NCBI RefSeq assembly: GCF_964204645.1
Contig: NC_134026.1
Location: forward strand, 18,062,650 to 18,126,649
Reading direction: 5' to 3'
DNA: 64,000 nucleotides
Origin: Tubulanus polymorphus
Lineage: Eukaryota > Nemertea > Palaeonemertea > Tubulaniformes > Tubulanidae
How positions within the stretch are numbered: the first letter of the stretch is position 1; every line of letters starts with the position of its first letter. The position numbers and the translations under genes were made by a program. Below are positions 27,928 through 36,356 of the stretch, one piece after another. A model generated the notes under the pieces. That model made no database searches. It saw only the letters and a list, made by a program, of their open reading frames with translations, and was not told the origin of the DNA.

Positions 27928-28007
27928 GTTACAAAAGGAGAACTAAGGTTACAAGAGGAGAAATAAGGTTACAAGAGGAGAAATAAGGTTACAAGAGGAG
28001 AAATAAG
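27928..28007 (+). repeat. TTACAAGAGGAGAAATAA repeat cluster (4 units)
   Basis: Four units in tandem, the last three identical, follow TTTCTCACCCGG. The surrounding 27142-27260 and 27763-27930 stretches share TGTCCTTTT...TTTCTCACCCG, so a larger segment was duplicated with the repeats. No gene is supported in 27763-28037. Confidence 0.85.
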
Positions 28008-28037
28008 ACAAGCCCGATATTTGTGGTTCAATTTCAA

Positions 28038-28375
28038 TTATTCTAACATTTTTACGCACACTGTCCAAAATCCATCTACGGGATCTCTTTTGACGGTGTA
28101 AATGCTAAATAAGTTACTTTACGTTTGTTGATCCCTAGGTGGTCGTGAGCGTAATTTTCTTCATGTTTTGGATCGGTAAAACTCACGTCGCTCTTGATCG
28201 GATCTCTGGATGAAAACAAGATATATCGAAGACCCTCCTCTAGGTGCCTGACTGCGATGCCACCATGACCATCTCCTCTGTTTATGGGTAAAAGGCGATT
28301 GTCTCGTTCCATTGCGTGTTGGGCTAACCGAGTGAAGAGACAGCATACACAAACGAAAATCCCCTCACAATCTCT
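28038..28375 (-). pseudogene. Truncated duplicate of the 3' end of the 526-aa gene
   Basis: These 338 bases match 28949-29299 with about a dozen substitutions and a deletion of roughly 13 bases near 28107. They correspond to the C-terminal ~115 codons of the gene at 28949-30529. The deletion changes the frame of the last residues. There is no start codon of its own. The duplicate ends abruptly at 28375, where unrelated sequence begins. It shows recombination within the accessory island. Confidence 0.8.
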
Positions 28376-28442
28376 TAAGCAAATTAATTCTATTTCATTC
28401 AGTGTGGACAAACACCAACCTTACTCAGTCAATGACAAGTGT

Positions 28443-28619
28443 ATGGAATTGCTAGATCTACGAGACATACCACTAGAGTTGCTGTACTTTTTCTTGTTCG
28501 AGTCTTTATATTTCAATAGACAAGACGATGATGAAAGAGAAGTGGCCATTTGCTACAATGTACTACGCGGCACGAGTTATAGACATGAACATCAGAAGAC
28601 GACTCAATGGTGGTGGTAG
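28443..28619 (+). CDS. Gene fragment, unknown
   Basis: A short plus-strand frame with hydrophobic/acidic coding-like composition (LLDLRDIPLELLYFFLFE) runs from an ATG at 28443 to 28619. A shifted frame remains coding-like for about 25 further codons past 28560. It begins where the duplicated segment ends, so it may be the remnant of a gene cut by the same rearrangement. The Leu/Pro pattern is faintly F-box-like, but too short to claim. Confidence 0.25.
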   Translation: MELLDLRDIPLELLYFFLFESLYFNRQDDDEREVAICYNVLRGTSYRHEHQKTTQWWW

Positions 28620-28623
28620 TGTT

Positions 28624-28695
28624 CAGATGGATCAGATGACAAGTTAGAAAGTTCCAATAGTTCTCGTTTGTCCTTATCAGGCAAATATCTGTTTG
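28624..28695 (+). repeat. Duplicate of part of the 26.6-27.1 kb gene
   Basis: These bases match 26850-26921 with only a few substitutions. They carry no ORF of their own and are followed by another GAGGAGAAATAA cluster, linking duplication and repeat. Confidence 0.8.
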
Positions 28696-28721
28696 GAACT
28701 TTATGATCTTTTCTCACTTCC

Positions 28722-28784
28722 GGGTTACAAGAGGAGAAATAGTGGTTACGAGAGGAGACATAGCGGTTACAAGAGGAGAAATAA
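28722..28784 (+). repeat. TTACAAGAGGAGAAATAA repeat cluster (3 units)
   Basis: Three units (one with ACGA, one with GACATAG) follow a TTTTCTCACTTCCGG lead-in like that of the other clusters. Confidence 0.85.
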
Positions 28785-28812
28785 ACCTCCTTCTATAGCC
28801 CCGCAATGATAC

Positions 28813-28937
28813 TTCCAACTGAAATCTCGGTTCTCCCAACTGTCATCTTGGTTCTCTCAACTGTCATCACATACTCCCAACTAAAATCTCGGTTTTCCCA
28901 ACTGACATCTTGGTTCTCTCAACTGTCATCTCGAATC
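28813..28937 (+). repeat. ~18-bp degenerate tandem repeat
   Basis: About seven copies of a unit close to CCCAACTGTCATCTTGGTTCT alternate between CTGAAATCTCGG and CTGTCATCTTGG variants. The array fills the gap before the stop of the 526-residue gene. No gene is seen. Confidence 0.8.
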
Positions 28938-28948
28938 TCAAAACGAAT

Positions 28949-30529
28949 TTATTCTAACATTTTTACGCACACTGTCCAGAATCCATCTACGGGATCTCTT
29001 TTGACTGTGTAAATGCTAAAGTCGCACTCTAAATATGTTACTTTACGTTTGTTGATCCCTAGGTGGCCGTGAGCGTAATTTTCTTCATGTTTTGGATCGG
29101 TGAAACTCACACCGCTCTTGATCGGATCTCTAGATGAGAACAAGATATATCGAAGACCCTCCTCTAGGTGCCTGACCGCGATGCCACCATGACCATCTCC
29201 TCTGTTTATGGGTAAAAGGCGGTTGTCCCGTTCCATTGCGTGTTGGGCTAACCGAGTGAAGAGACAGCATACACAAACGAAAATCCCCTCACAATCTCTA
29301 GCTGCGTTGCTTTCCTTTCCGATGTAATTCACCTTTGGGTCGCTGGGTCCGTTTATGGCGTTGTACTTTAAAACGTATCGATGAAGACTCGACCTGATAG
29401 TGTCTATAATGCTCACCCACTCACCCACACTACTAATCGTTGGTATCATGAACTTTAATGAAGACATGACAAAATTGGGTATAATGACTGGACCTGGAGA
29501 GTTGGTATGGGGGAAATAACGAGTTGTATACGTACAATTTTCACCTCTTGAACATTTAAGATTCAATGCGTTGACGATTTCTTGAAGTTTCTGTTTTTCT
29601 GTTGGTGCTAGATTTAAATCTTGTATAATTTTCTCTTGAATGTTGGTAGTTTCTGGAGCAGCAGTCGCACCGCCTTCACACTCATCTGGTGAGGTTGGTG
29701 GCGGTTTGGTAAATTGAGCGTTCATGTCTCCGGATAAAATTGCTGGTACGATATAAGGAAGGTTGGATAGAAACAGTCTATGAGCCCTGTCTAAATTTAA
29801 ATTGAGTGGTATATCATCAATACAATAAGTTGCCTCTGCGGTTAGATGATCCACAGTATCGTAGGTAACGTCTGGTAGAGATGCACTATTTCCACCGGAC
29901 AACGTTTGGTCTAACTTGTCGATGTGTTGGAACAATAGTTGATGGAAGAGAATTTCATCTTTGTTATCGTAAGTTGTGGTGTTTGTACCTTTGGTTATGA
30001 CTCTGTCTAAATCGGTTCCTTTGTGAGTAGATAGAACATGTTCAGTGGCACCGTTGTAGACTTCTTTTTCCAATTTAACCGATTCCATGCAATTATTAAG
30101 TCTTCTGGTAGAATCGACTAAGACCTGCTCCAAGACAGCATCGGTAGCAACCAGTGGGTATGTAGATTCTTTGGTGGCCAGATCGCTAGTATTGGGTATG
30201 TGACGATATTTGGCCTCAGATTCATCATTGCACAATTCATCGTCGTCATCAAAATCATCAAAATCATCACCGTCAGATATTATAGATTCCGGGGCACTAA
30301 ATTTTGACATTAAGGTGGCTGTCGAAAATTTTAACGCGGTATCAATGTTATCATCACCCGCTTCCAACGAATGTAGACTTTGTTCTGAACCATCATCCGA
30401 GTCCTCGTCATCGTTTTCTTCGGCCACATCGCTGTTATTGTCAAGCTCTTCGTCAGACAGTACTGGATCATCGCCGCTGCAAGCATCATCGTCCGATACA
30501 TCATAATTCTCCATAGTCTTCGCAGCCAT
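28949..30529 (-). CDS. Acidic protein of unknown function (526 aa)
   Basis: I start at the ATG at 30529; the longer frame reaches only a GTG. The first ~90 residues are extremely acidic (repeated Asp/Glu/Ser), typical of a transactivation or phosphoprotein region. A mixed middle follows, then a C-terminal domain with a Cys-rich CEGIFVCVCC block and several conserved-looking charged motifs. Part of this C-terminal domain is duplicated at 28038-28375. A nuclear or tegument protein is plausible. It is divergent from the next gene, with only 160 bases between the preferred starts. Confidence 0.75.
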   Translation of the reverse strand: MAAKTMENYDVSDDDACSGDDPVLSDEELDNNSDVAEENDDEDSDDGSEQSLHSLEAGDDNIDTALKFSTATLMSKFSAPESIISDGDDFDDFDDDDELCNDESEAKYRHIPNTSDLATKESTYPLVATDAVLEQVLVDSTRRLNNCMESVKLEKEVYNGATEHVLSTHKGTDLDRVITKGTNTTTYDNKDEILFHQLLFQHIDKLDQTLSGGNSASLPDVTYDTVDHLTAEATYCIDDIPLNLNLDRAHRLFLSNLPYIVPAILSGDMNAQFTKPPPTSPDECEGGATAAPETTNIQEKIIQDLNLAPTEKQKLQEIVNALNLKCSRGENCTYTTRYFPHTNSPGPVIIPNFVMSSLKFMIPTISSVGEWVSIIDTIRSSLHRYVLKYNAINGPSDPKVNYIGKESNAARDCEGIFVCVCCLFTRLAQHAMERDNRLLPINRGDGHGGIAVRHLEEGLRYILFSSRDPIKSGVSFTDPKHEENYAHGHLGINKRKVTYLECDFSIYTVKRDPVDGFWTVCVKMLE

Positions 30530-30689
30530 GAAGCCTTTCAAGGTAGTTGGGTGTTGGATTAAAAAAACTGTACCAAATCCTTCGAATAATAACTCAAAGT
30601 ACCAATATTTGGATGTGCTGACTTTTGATAGTTGCGACCAGACAATTTCTACAGCCAAAAAGAACCAAGTCACGCTAACACATTACAAA

Positions 30690-31949
30690 ATGAGCAATCT
30701 TTTCAATAGTGATAATATACCTTGGTTCAAACAAATGAGTTCGAAACAATCTATTATCACGCCGAATTCAGAGTATCAGGACAAGTTGCTGGGTGAAGGA
30801 TATTCGCTAAAGTGTCAGAATATCGAATTTGTCCAGTGTATTAATTCTCCGTACAGACTAATTATGGAGAGGAAAAATTGTTTCCAAAAAAAGTCACTAA
30901 AAGGTACCCGTTTTGTAACCGAACTGAGATTTGTTACAATTATGGACGTGTTGGATGTCAGTGAATTGAACAACTATAGTATGCAGTACATAAAAGTTGT
31001 ACGACACGAAACCTTTGCAGGTTGTGTAGCAGATTCGGACAAATTGTTCACTGATGCAATTGCTACACTCAATGCTACTACAACAGACGGGATTAATGAA
31101 AAAAAAGAGTTTATGTACTTGTGCAAAAATGGAGAGAGTAATATATCAGAAGACATCTTATTTGACCAGGCTAGATACACAGATGACGGCGCTGAAATAG
31201 CAGATGAAAGCAGTGTAGACACAAGTCGCATTTTGTACAACTCAACTAAAACTACTCACTACAGCGTCTCAGTGGAAAATTACAAAGGCTCGGGAGCATT
31301 GTGCATTTGCTGTTCTTCAATGGACTCAAAGACTTACTTTACCCACGGTTACTTTATAAAAGACAAAGTAGAAATTACAAGTATAAGCGTGTATGATATA
31401 AGCAAAAACGGCCATAAAGCCAATCAGTTGGTGGTAGATACCTTTGACGTTTCCAACTTTACTTCTGCCTCGTATATTATCCATCTTAATGTTGTACCCA
31501 TGAGTATCGAACAAGTTTATATCGATCCATGTCTCTCAAAGGGGAGTAAAATTATACATTTGAACATGACCCATGTAGATCACCAACACCAACAAATTGA
31601 CAATGCAATCAACTCCCAGAAATTTTTCATGTTGACCCAATACAACTTGGAGCAACAAACATGGAATCGAACGATACACCAAGCATTGATCAAAGATCAT
31701 CAGCAAACCAACACAGAGCTGGGGGTGTTTCATCAACAAAAATCACCCCAGTTGTACTTAAAGATCGGAGACTACCTCACCCAATGCACAGAAGAAGGGA
31801 GCCGAGACGACGCGAAAGGCGAGCTGATCGACAGGATCGGTCGACTGAAACAGATGGTGGCCAGCAGATTCGGGGGACCTCCACTGACTCCCATACGTCC
31901 ACCCGTTCGCAAAGTCAAAATAAAGGCCAGGACGAAGAGACGGTGTTAG
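30690..31949 (+). CDS. Unknown protein (419 aa)
   Basis: The frame is open from an ATG at 30528, which would overlap the start of the divergent gene by two bases. The ATG at 30690 (AAAATGA context) leaves a 160-base promoter region like the one at 17.4-17.6 kb, so I prefer it (419 rather than 473 residues). No membrane segment or known domain is seen. There are several short Cys pairs (LCICCS near residue 205) and a basic C-terminus (KVKIKARTKRR). The last 289 bases overlap the next gene in another frame. Confidence 0.7.
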   Translation: MSNLFNSDNIPWFKQMSSKQSIITPNSEYQDKLLGEGYSLKCQNIEFVQCINSPYRLIMERKNCFQKKSLKGTRFVTELRFVTIMDVLDVSELNNYSMQYIKVVRHETFAGCVADSDKLFTDAIATLNATTTDGINEKKEFMYLCKNGESNISEDILFDQARYTDDGAEIADESSVDTSRILYNSTKTTHYSVSVENYKGSGALCICCSSMDSKTYFTHGYFIKDKVEITSISVYDISKNGHKANQLVVDTFDVSNFTSASYIIHLNVVPMSIEQVYIDPCLSKGSKIIHLNMTHVDHQHQQIDNAINSQKFFMLTQYNLEQQTWNRTIHQALIKDHQQTNTELGVFHQQKSPQLYLKIGDYLTQCTEEGSRDDAKGELIDRIGRLKQMVASRFGGPPLTPIRPPVRKVKIKARTKRRC

Positions 31950-32599
31950 AGGAGGGACATAATGCTACAGCCACACCCGTACCCACTGCTAGTTATTACC
32001 CTCGTGCTGCCGTATCGGAAATTAAACTTGGTGGTGCCACCGCTCAAAAGTCAAAGTCTCTATCTCTGGAAGAAGATATCGAGAAATTGTCGTTTGAACG
32101 TGATTTATTTCGGTTAGCGGCAAAGGATTCACTTACCGGACAACAACAAAGAGAAGATAGAGACGTGGACTTGTCACGAACGGCCCACAAACTCCGTGCC
32201 GAAGACTATCTAAAAAGGTCATCAAAACTCAACGCAGAAGTAAACAAGAAAAAGCAAAAAGCCTTTATTTTATCTAACATTCAAGATGCCAAAGGCGAAT
32301 ACATTTCACAACGTTTAATACAATCACATGTTCAGCGTGGCAAAAACGATTTGGAAGCAATGAAAAATTTCTTTGACACTAATAATCTATCTTCGGATAC
32401 TCTAGCTGACAATATTGACGATTTCGAAGAGTTATTATATTCACTGGAAGATGATCATTCCAGTATTAAATCTTCTAAAATATTATCCAAAGGTGTTTTG
32501 AGAATGAATTACAGCGATAGCGATGCAAGCGACGAAGACAGTGATTTACAATTTACAATCAAAAATTGCCCAGAAGTTCATAAACTGAATAAATTTTAA
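31661..32599 (+). CDS. Charged helical protein overlapping upstream gene (312 aa)
   Basis: The ATG at 31661 lies inside the preceding gene. The first ~95 residues, encoded in the overlap, are very Arg/Ser/Thr-rich. The remainder is helical and charged with a possible coiled coil (~130-215) and an acidic Ser-rich end. No later ATG occurs before the helical part, so the overlap is probably real. This kind of Arg-rich arm plus helical body could bind nucleic acid or act as a tegument protein. The family is unknown. Confidence 0.6.
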   Translation: MESNDTPSIDQRSSANQHRAGGVSSTKITPVVLKDRRLPHPMHRRREPRRRERRADRQDRSTETDGGQQIRGTSTDSHTSTRSQSQNKGQDEETVLEEGHNATATPVPTASYYPRAAVSEIKLGGATAQKSKSLSLEEDIEKLSFERDLFRLAAKDSLTGQQQREDRDVDLSRTAHKLRAEDYLKRSSKLNAEVNKKKQKAFILSNIQDAKGEYISQRLIQSHVQRGKNDLEAMKNFFDTNNLSSDTLADNIDDFEELLYSLEDDHSSIKSSKILSKGVLRMNYSDSDASDEDSDLQFTIKNCPEVHKLNKF

Positions 32600-32711
32600 A
32601 TATTCAATGATTATTGTTTTTGTTTCCGTTGTAACATGTAGACGTAGGTAGTGTTAGCCGAAATTACATTTATATCCCACAAGGCACGATCGATGCCCGC
32701 AATTCTGGACA

Positions 32712-33377
32712 TTATTGTTTTTTTGGAAATTGAATACTCAAATAAACGGTTGATTGATATCGTTGGTAAAATTCATTAGACACAAGAGCGATAGTTCGGT
32801 TCATACTCCAAAGATTGTTAAATCTGCACTCTATGGTAGTTGTATTCGGAACCAGCACACCTTGGGCGATTTCGGTTGGCATGTATGGTAAAGTTCTCCA
32901 AAAATCAAAAGCCAGTTCAGTCGCGGAAGACGACGGTAGAAACATAGGAGATGTTATGTTCGTTGTAGAAGAGAGCGTGGTTACGGTTTTGGGTAAAGTT
33001 CCTTCTTTTCGTAACGTAAACATTAGTTCACCTTCAGAGGTTTTCGACACTAACCATTTCTCCATGTCGTACGCAGGCCACTGAGATATGTTCACGTTCG
33101 GTTTGTTCTCCGTAATATTACACCATTCACCAACGTCTATGAGGAAATCAACTTTAACACTGTTCGTGTACTGTTGCTGATTGTTGAAGTAGACTAGTGT
33201 GTATACATTGTCGTCTACACTGATAGAATTGGGTAAAGTATCCATGAAAGACCAGAAGCGCACAGATTTGATAACTCTAGCCGGGAACTTGAATTTAATG
33301 ACATTGATCGTTCCTGCGTGGGCAGCCATGAATAACCGGTCTGTCATTGTCACCAAAAGTTTGGGCACTGAACACAT
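32712..33377 (-). CDS. Unknown protein (221 aa), many N-glycosylation sequons
   Basis: The start is taken at the ATG at 33377; the frame extends only to a TTG at 33401. Internal ATGs at residues 11 and 17 are alternatives. The sequence is beta-rich in character with at least five N-x-S/T sequons (NIT, NIS, NIT, NTT, NRT) but no clear membrane anchor. A weak hydrophobic start could be a signal peptide. It may be a secreted or virion protein. LINE debris begins immediately upstream, so its promoter may be disrupted. Confidence 0.65.
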   Translation of the reverse strand: MCSVPKLLVTMTDRLFMAAHAGTINVIKFKFPARVIKSVRFWSFMDTLPNSISVDDNVYTLVYFNNQQQYTNSVKVDFLIDVGEWCNITENKPNVNISQWPAYDMEKWLVSKTSEGELMFTLRKEGTLPKTVTTLSSTTNITSPMFLPSSSATELAFDFWRTLPYMPTEIAQGVLVPNTTTIECRFNNLWSMNRTIALVSNEFYQRYQSTVYLSIQFPKKQ

Positions 33378-33404
33378 ATAGATAGATATATATTTTTCCA
33401 ATAT

Positions 33405-34590
33405 AAATTATTTACAATATAAATGTTATAATATTATTATGTACATTATATATATATATCGGAGGGATACCACCCATAGCCATGATGGCTGTAACCGAAG
33501 CCGGCGGGTGGCAACCCAAAATAAATAATAATAATCTAATAAATAATAATAATGATAATAAAGAAATATGATGATGAGAATAGTTCTTCAAAATATCTTT
33601 AGATATTAAATGCGACCAAAAAGAAAGTTGAAATGATAGTGAAATGACAATGAAATGAAAAAAATGTTAGGATGAACAATGGACCTAGTAGAAATGAATA
33701 TTCATTATATTATAAACTTATATTAGGAATAGCTGTTAACAATAGATTTTTTGTACTGTCTAACAAAAGTTGGATAGTTATTACATTTGCGGATTGCACC
33801 AGGTAAATTTTGAAACAAGATTGCTGATTTTGAAAGAAATGACTTGTTGAAGAGGGTAGAAGTGTGTTTGGCAATTCTTGGATTATTTCGGCTACGAGTA
33901 TTGTAGTTATGGTTTGAAGCATTCGTGTCAAAAAGTTTCATAATATTCGAAGGCAGTTGGGACTTAGTAAATAAAAATGAAAATTTAGCCAATTCAAGGT
34001 TAACGAGGTCATCAAATTTGAGGATGCCATACTTTTTAAAAATGGGCGTGGAAGGGGCATTGTATTTACAATTGTCTATGAGTCTGACTGCTTTTTTCTG
34101 GAGTTTAAATAATCTGTTAGCCTGTGATCGTGAAATTAATGGTCCCCATAGATGTAAAGCGTAGGTAAGGTGGCTGTGAATATAGCTGAAATATAAAAGT
34201 TTTCTGGCATGACTAGGTAAGAAATGCTTTAATGAGTTCAAAAGATATATGTTCTTTGATATTTTAGAGCAAAGGTGTTCAACATGTGATTCCCAAGTCA
34301 AATTTGAATGTAGATAAAGACCAAGAAATTTACAACATGAGTCAATTTCAATACTTTTATCATCAAGGTGAATTTTTAAGTTACCTAGATTATCTCTGTT
34401 TTTTATAGGATGAAAAATAATGCAAACAGTCTTGTCAGTGTTGATTGTGAGTTTATTTGCATTGAACCAATCTTTAATAGAATGAAAATCAATAATAATT
34501 TTTTCAATGCTAAGATGTGAATTTGTTGATGTTATATAAATAGTTGTATCATCAGCGAATAATGGTGACAAAACTGTCAATTATATAGAT
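33405..34590 (-). mobile_element. Non-LTR retrotransposon 3' end (LINE A)
   Basis: The minus-strand ORF at 33723-34580 encodes a reverse transcriptase from its FADDT catalytic motif (near residue 9) to the natural C-terminus. It includes the thumb and the LQKKAVRLI ... IFKKYGIL region typical of CR1/Jockey-type LINEs. Everything upstream of the catalytic motif is missing, so the copy is 5'-truncated and inactive. The 3' UTR (33405-33722) is AT-rich with TAATAATAA stretches and a short GGGTTGCCACCCGCC stem. Exact ends are uncertain. Confidence 0.8.
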
Positions 34591-34720
34591 ATTTAAAACA
34601 AACAAAAAACCTAACCCCAATAACTATATTTTTCTAACACAAAATTGTTATCACAAGTGTACGAAAAGCCATTATCAGTATGTGTATATGGGCGGCCATC
34701 ACCGCCAAAACTTGATTAAA

Positions 34721-34880
34721 CTCGTAACGTCGTGTCTAGAGTCACATCGTCAAGTCTAAAATCATAACGTCAAGTGTAAATTCATAACGTGACAAGTCTA
34801 AAGTGTATATATTAAGTTTAAAGTCATAACTTTAAGTCTGGAGTAATACGTGAAATATCGTATCGTCGGGTCTTAATACA
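34721..34880 (+). repeat. Degenerate short repeat between two LINEs
   Basis: About seven loosely spaced blocks of TAACGTCAAGTCTAAA-type sequence fill this noncoding gap. They resemble in flavour the AACGTCCTCAGGTCAAA arrays at 58.2 and 59.1 kb, but homology is not clear. Confidence 0.5.
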
Positions 34881-34939
34881 AAATGTCGCCAGATGGCGCT
34901 GGAGTATGATAATATTACGTCAAGTTACTTCCGGAATCC

Positions 34940-35990
34940 TTAATAATAATAATAATAATAATTTAATTTGTATAGCGCCCTTTTCACTGTGGAACAATGT
35001 TCAACGGCGCTTTGATAGTTAATTGTAGGCAGCTTTGAAAAGGTGAGTTTTTAATGAACACTTGAAGGTTGATGCTGATGTTTCTGATCGAATAAACGGT
35101 GGTAAAGAGTTCCAGATTTGAGGCGCAGTAACAAGAAATGAACGGCCACCGAACATTTTGAGTCGATAGGGATGTGTAGATATAAGGTCCAGTGATGCAG
35201 ATCGAAGTTGACGATTAGGCACATACGGAATAACTAGGTCACAAAGGTAACGTGGCGCTAATCCTCTGAGACAATTAAAGATAATCCAAATAAGTTTAAA
35301 GGAAATCCTAGAACGAACAGGCAACCAATGTAAGTCTCGAAGTATAGGCGTGATGTGTTGACGAATAGGAGTTAAAGTAATAATGCGAGCTGCTCTATTT
35401 TGCAGCAGTTGCAGCCTGTTTAAATACATTTCAGTATTTAATCCAATAAGACAGGAATTACAATAGTCGATACGTGAAATAACGGTAGACTGTATCAAAA
35501 GTTTGGTCGATTTAACTGTTAACTGTTTACGAACTATTCCTATGGTACGAAGATGGTAAGACGCTGATCTAATGACTGCTCTGACATGCGGCTCCATCGA
35601 TAACTGCGGATCGAACAAGACACCCAAATTACGAATTGGGACACACGTTATCGGAATAGCTACATCACCAACTGAGATCGATTCGATATCAACGGAACAC
35701 AGAGATTTTGGAGAACCGAATAGCATGGCCTCAAACTTATCGGGATTACACATTAACATATTTAATAATAACCACTGATATATATCCGACAGCTTAGTTT
35801 CGAGGCTGCGTAAAAGCACAGAACAACGCTCATGATTACATTCAAGACTCATATATACTTGCTTGTCGTCAGCGAATCCATGGCGCTGAATAATGGAGTC
35901 TTCGCGAAAAAGTTCCGCAAGCGGTAAAACATAAAACATAATCCTTGTAGGCATACTGGAAAACCCGGAAACAATCGGTCCGAAACAATC
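34940..35990 (-). mobile_element. Non-LTR retrotransposon 3' end (LINE B)
   Basis: The minus-strand ORF 35019-35954 encodes an RT fragment with a GFADDKQVY catalytic block near residues 27-35, followed by the typical NPDKFEAMLFG block, thumb and C-terminal LQNRAARII ... LRDLHWLPV region. The family differs from LINE A. The 3' end carries a TATAGCGCCCTTTT block and a (TAA)n tail at 34942-34964. It is 5'-truncated and lies beside LINE A in the same orientation. Confidence 0.8.
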
Positions 35991-36238
35991 ATTATCCAGT
36001 GCTTAAGTGTTATCTCAGATCTGCAGATTATCGATATGGACCAAGAAGAAGAATCTGCAAGACTACATTTTCACGGTAGAGCTAAAGCAATGTAACATGC
36101 CCGGTAACATGTTCCTGTACACCTTCATTATACTAATTCGTTATTTATTACTCTTGCAGCACGTCTGTACTCTGTTTAACTTCATCTGCTGACCTAATTT
36201 ACTATCTTAATGTATTATTCTCAAATTCCTATCCATTC

Positions 36239-36276
36239 ATACCTGATGAAGATGCTGTAGCATCGAAACGTCGTAT
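36239..36276 (+). ncRNA. Hammerhead-ribozyme-like motif
   Basis: The core CTGATGA (36243-36249) and GAAA (36265-36268) flank a 5-bp stem II (36251-36255 with 36260-36264, loop TGTA). Stem I pairs ATAC (36239-36242) with GTAT (36273-36276). Between GAAA and the would-be cleavage site is CGTC, so stem III is minimal and self-complementary (ACGT). This is the form described for dimeric type I hammerheads of Penelope-like elements and retrozymes. One extra A (36250) between the core and stem II is a deviation. It is probably the tail of another retroelement; no RT of that element is visible at 35991-36356. Confidence 0.5.
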
Positions 36277-36356
36277 TATATTCTTACATTAAACATTTAC
36301 TAATCAGTCTAAAAAAGGTGTTATTTTTCTATATATTTTGTGTACCTACTATGAGT

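Noticed and set aside
30528-30689. Upstream 54-codon extension of the 419-aa gene starting at ATG 30528
   Set aside because: It would overlap the divergent gene's start by two bases and leave no promoter space; kept only as an alternative.
33723-35954. Reverse transcriptase ORFs as viral or active genes
   Set aside because: Both lack everything upstream of the catalytic motif and end in LINE-type 3' UTRs, so they are dead 5'-truncated insertions.
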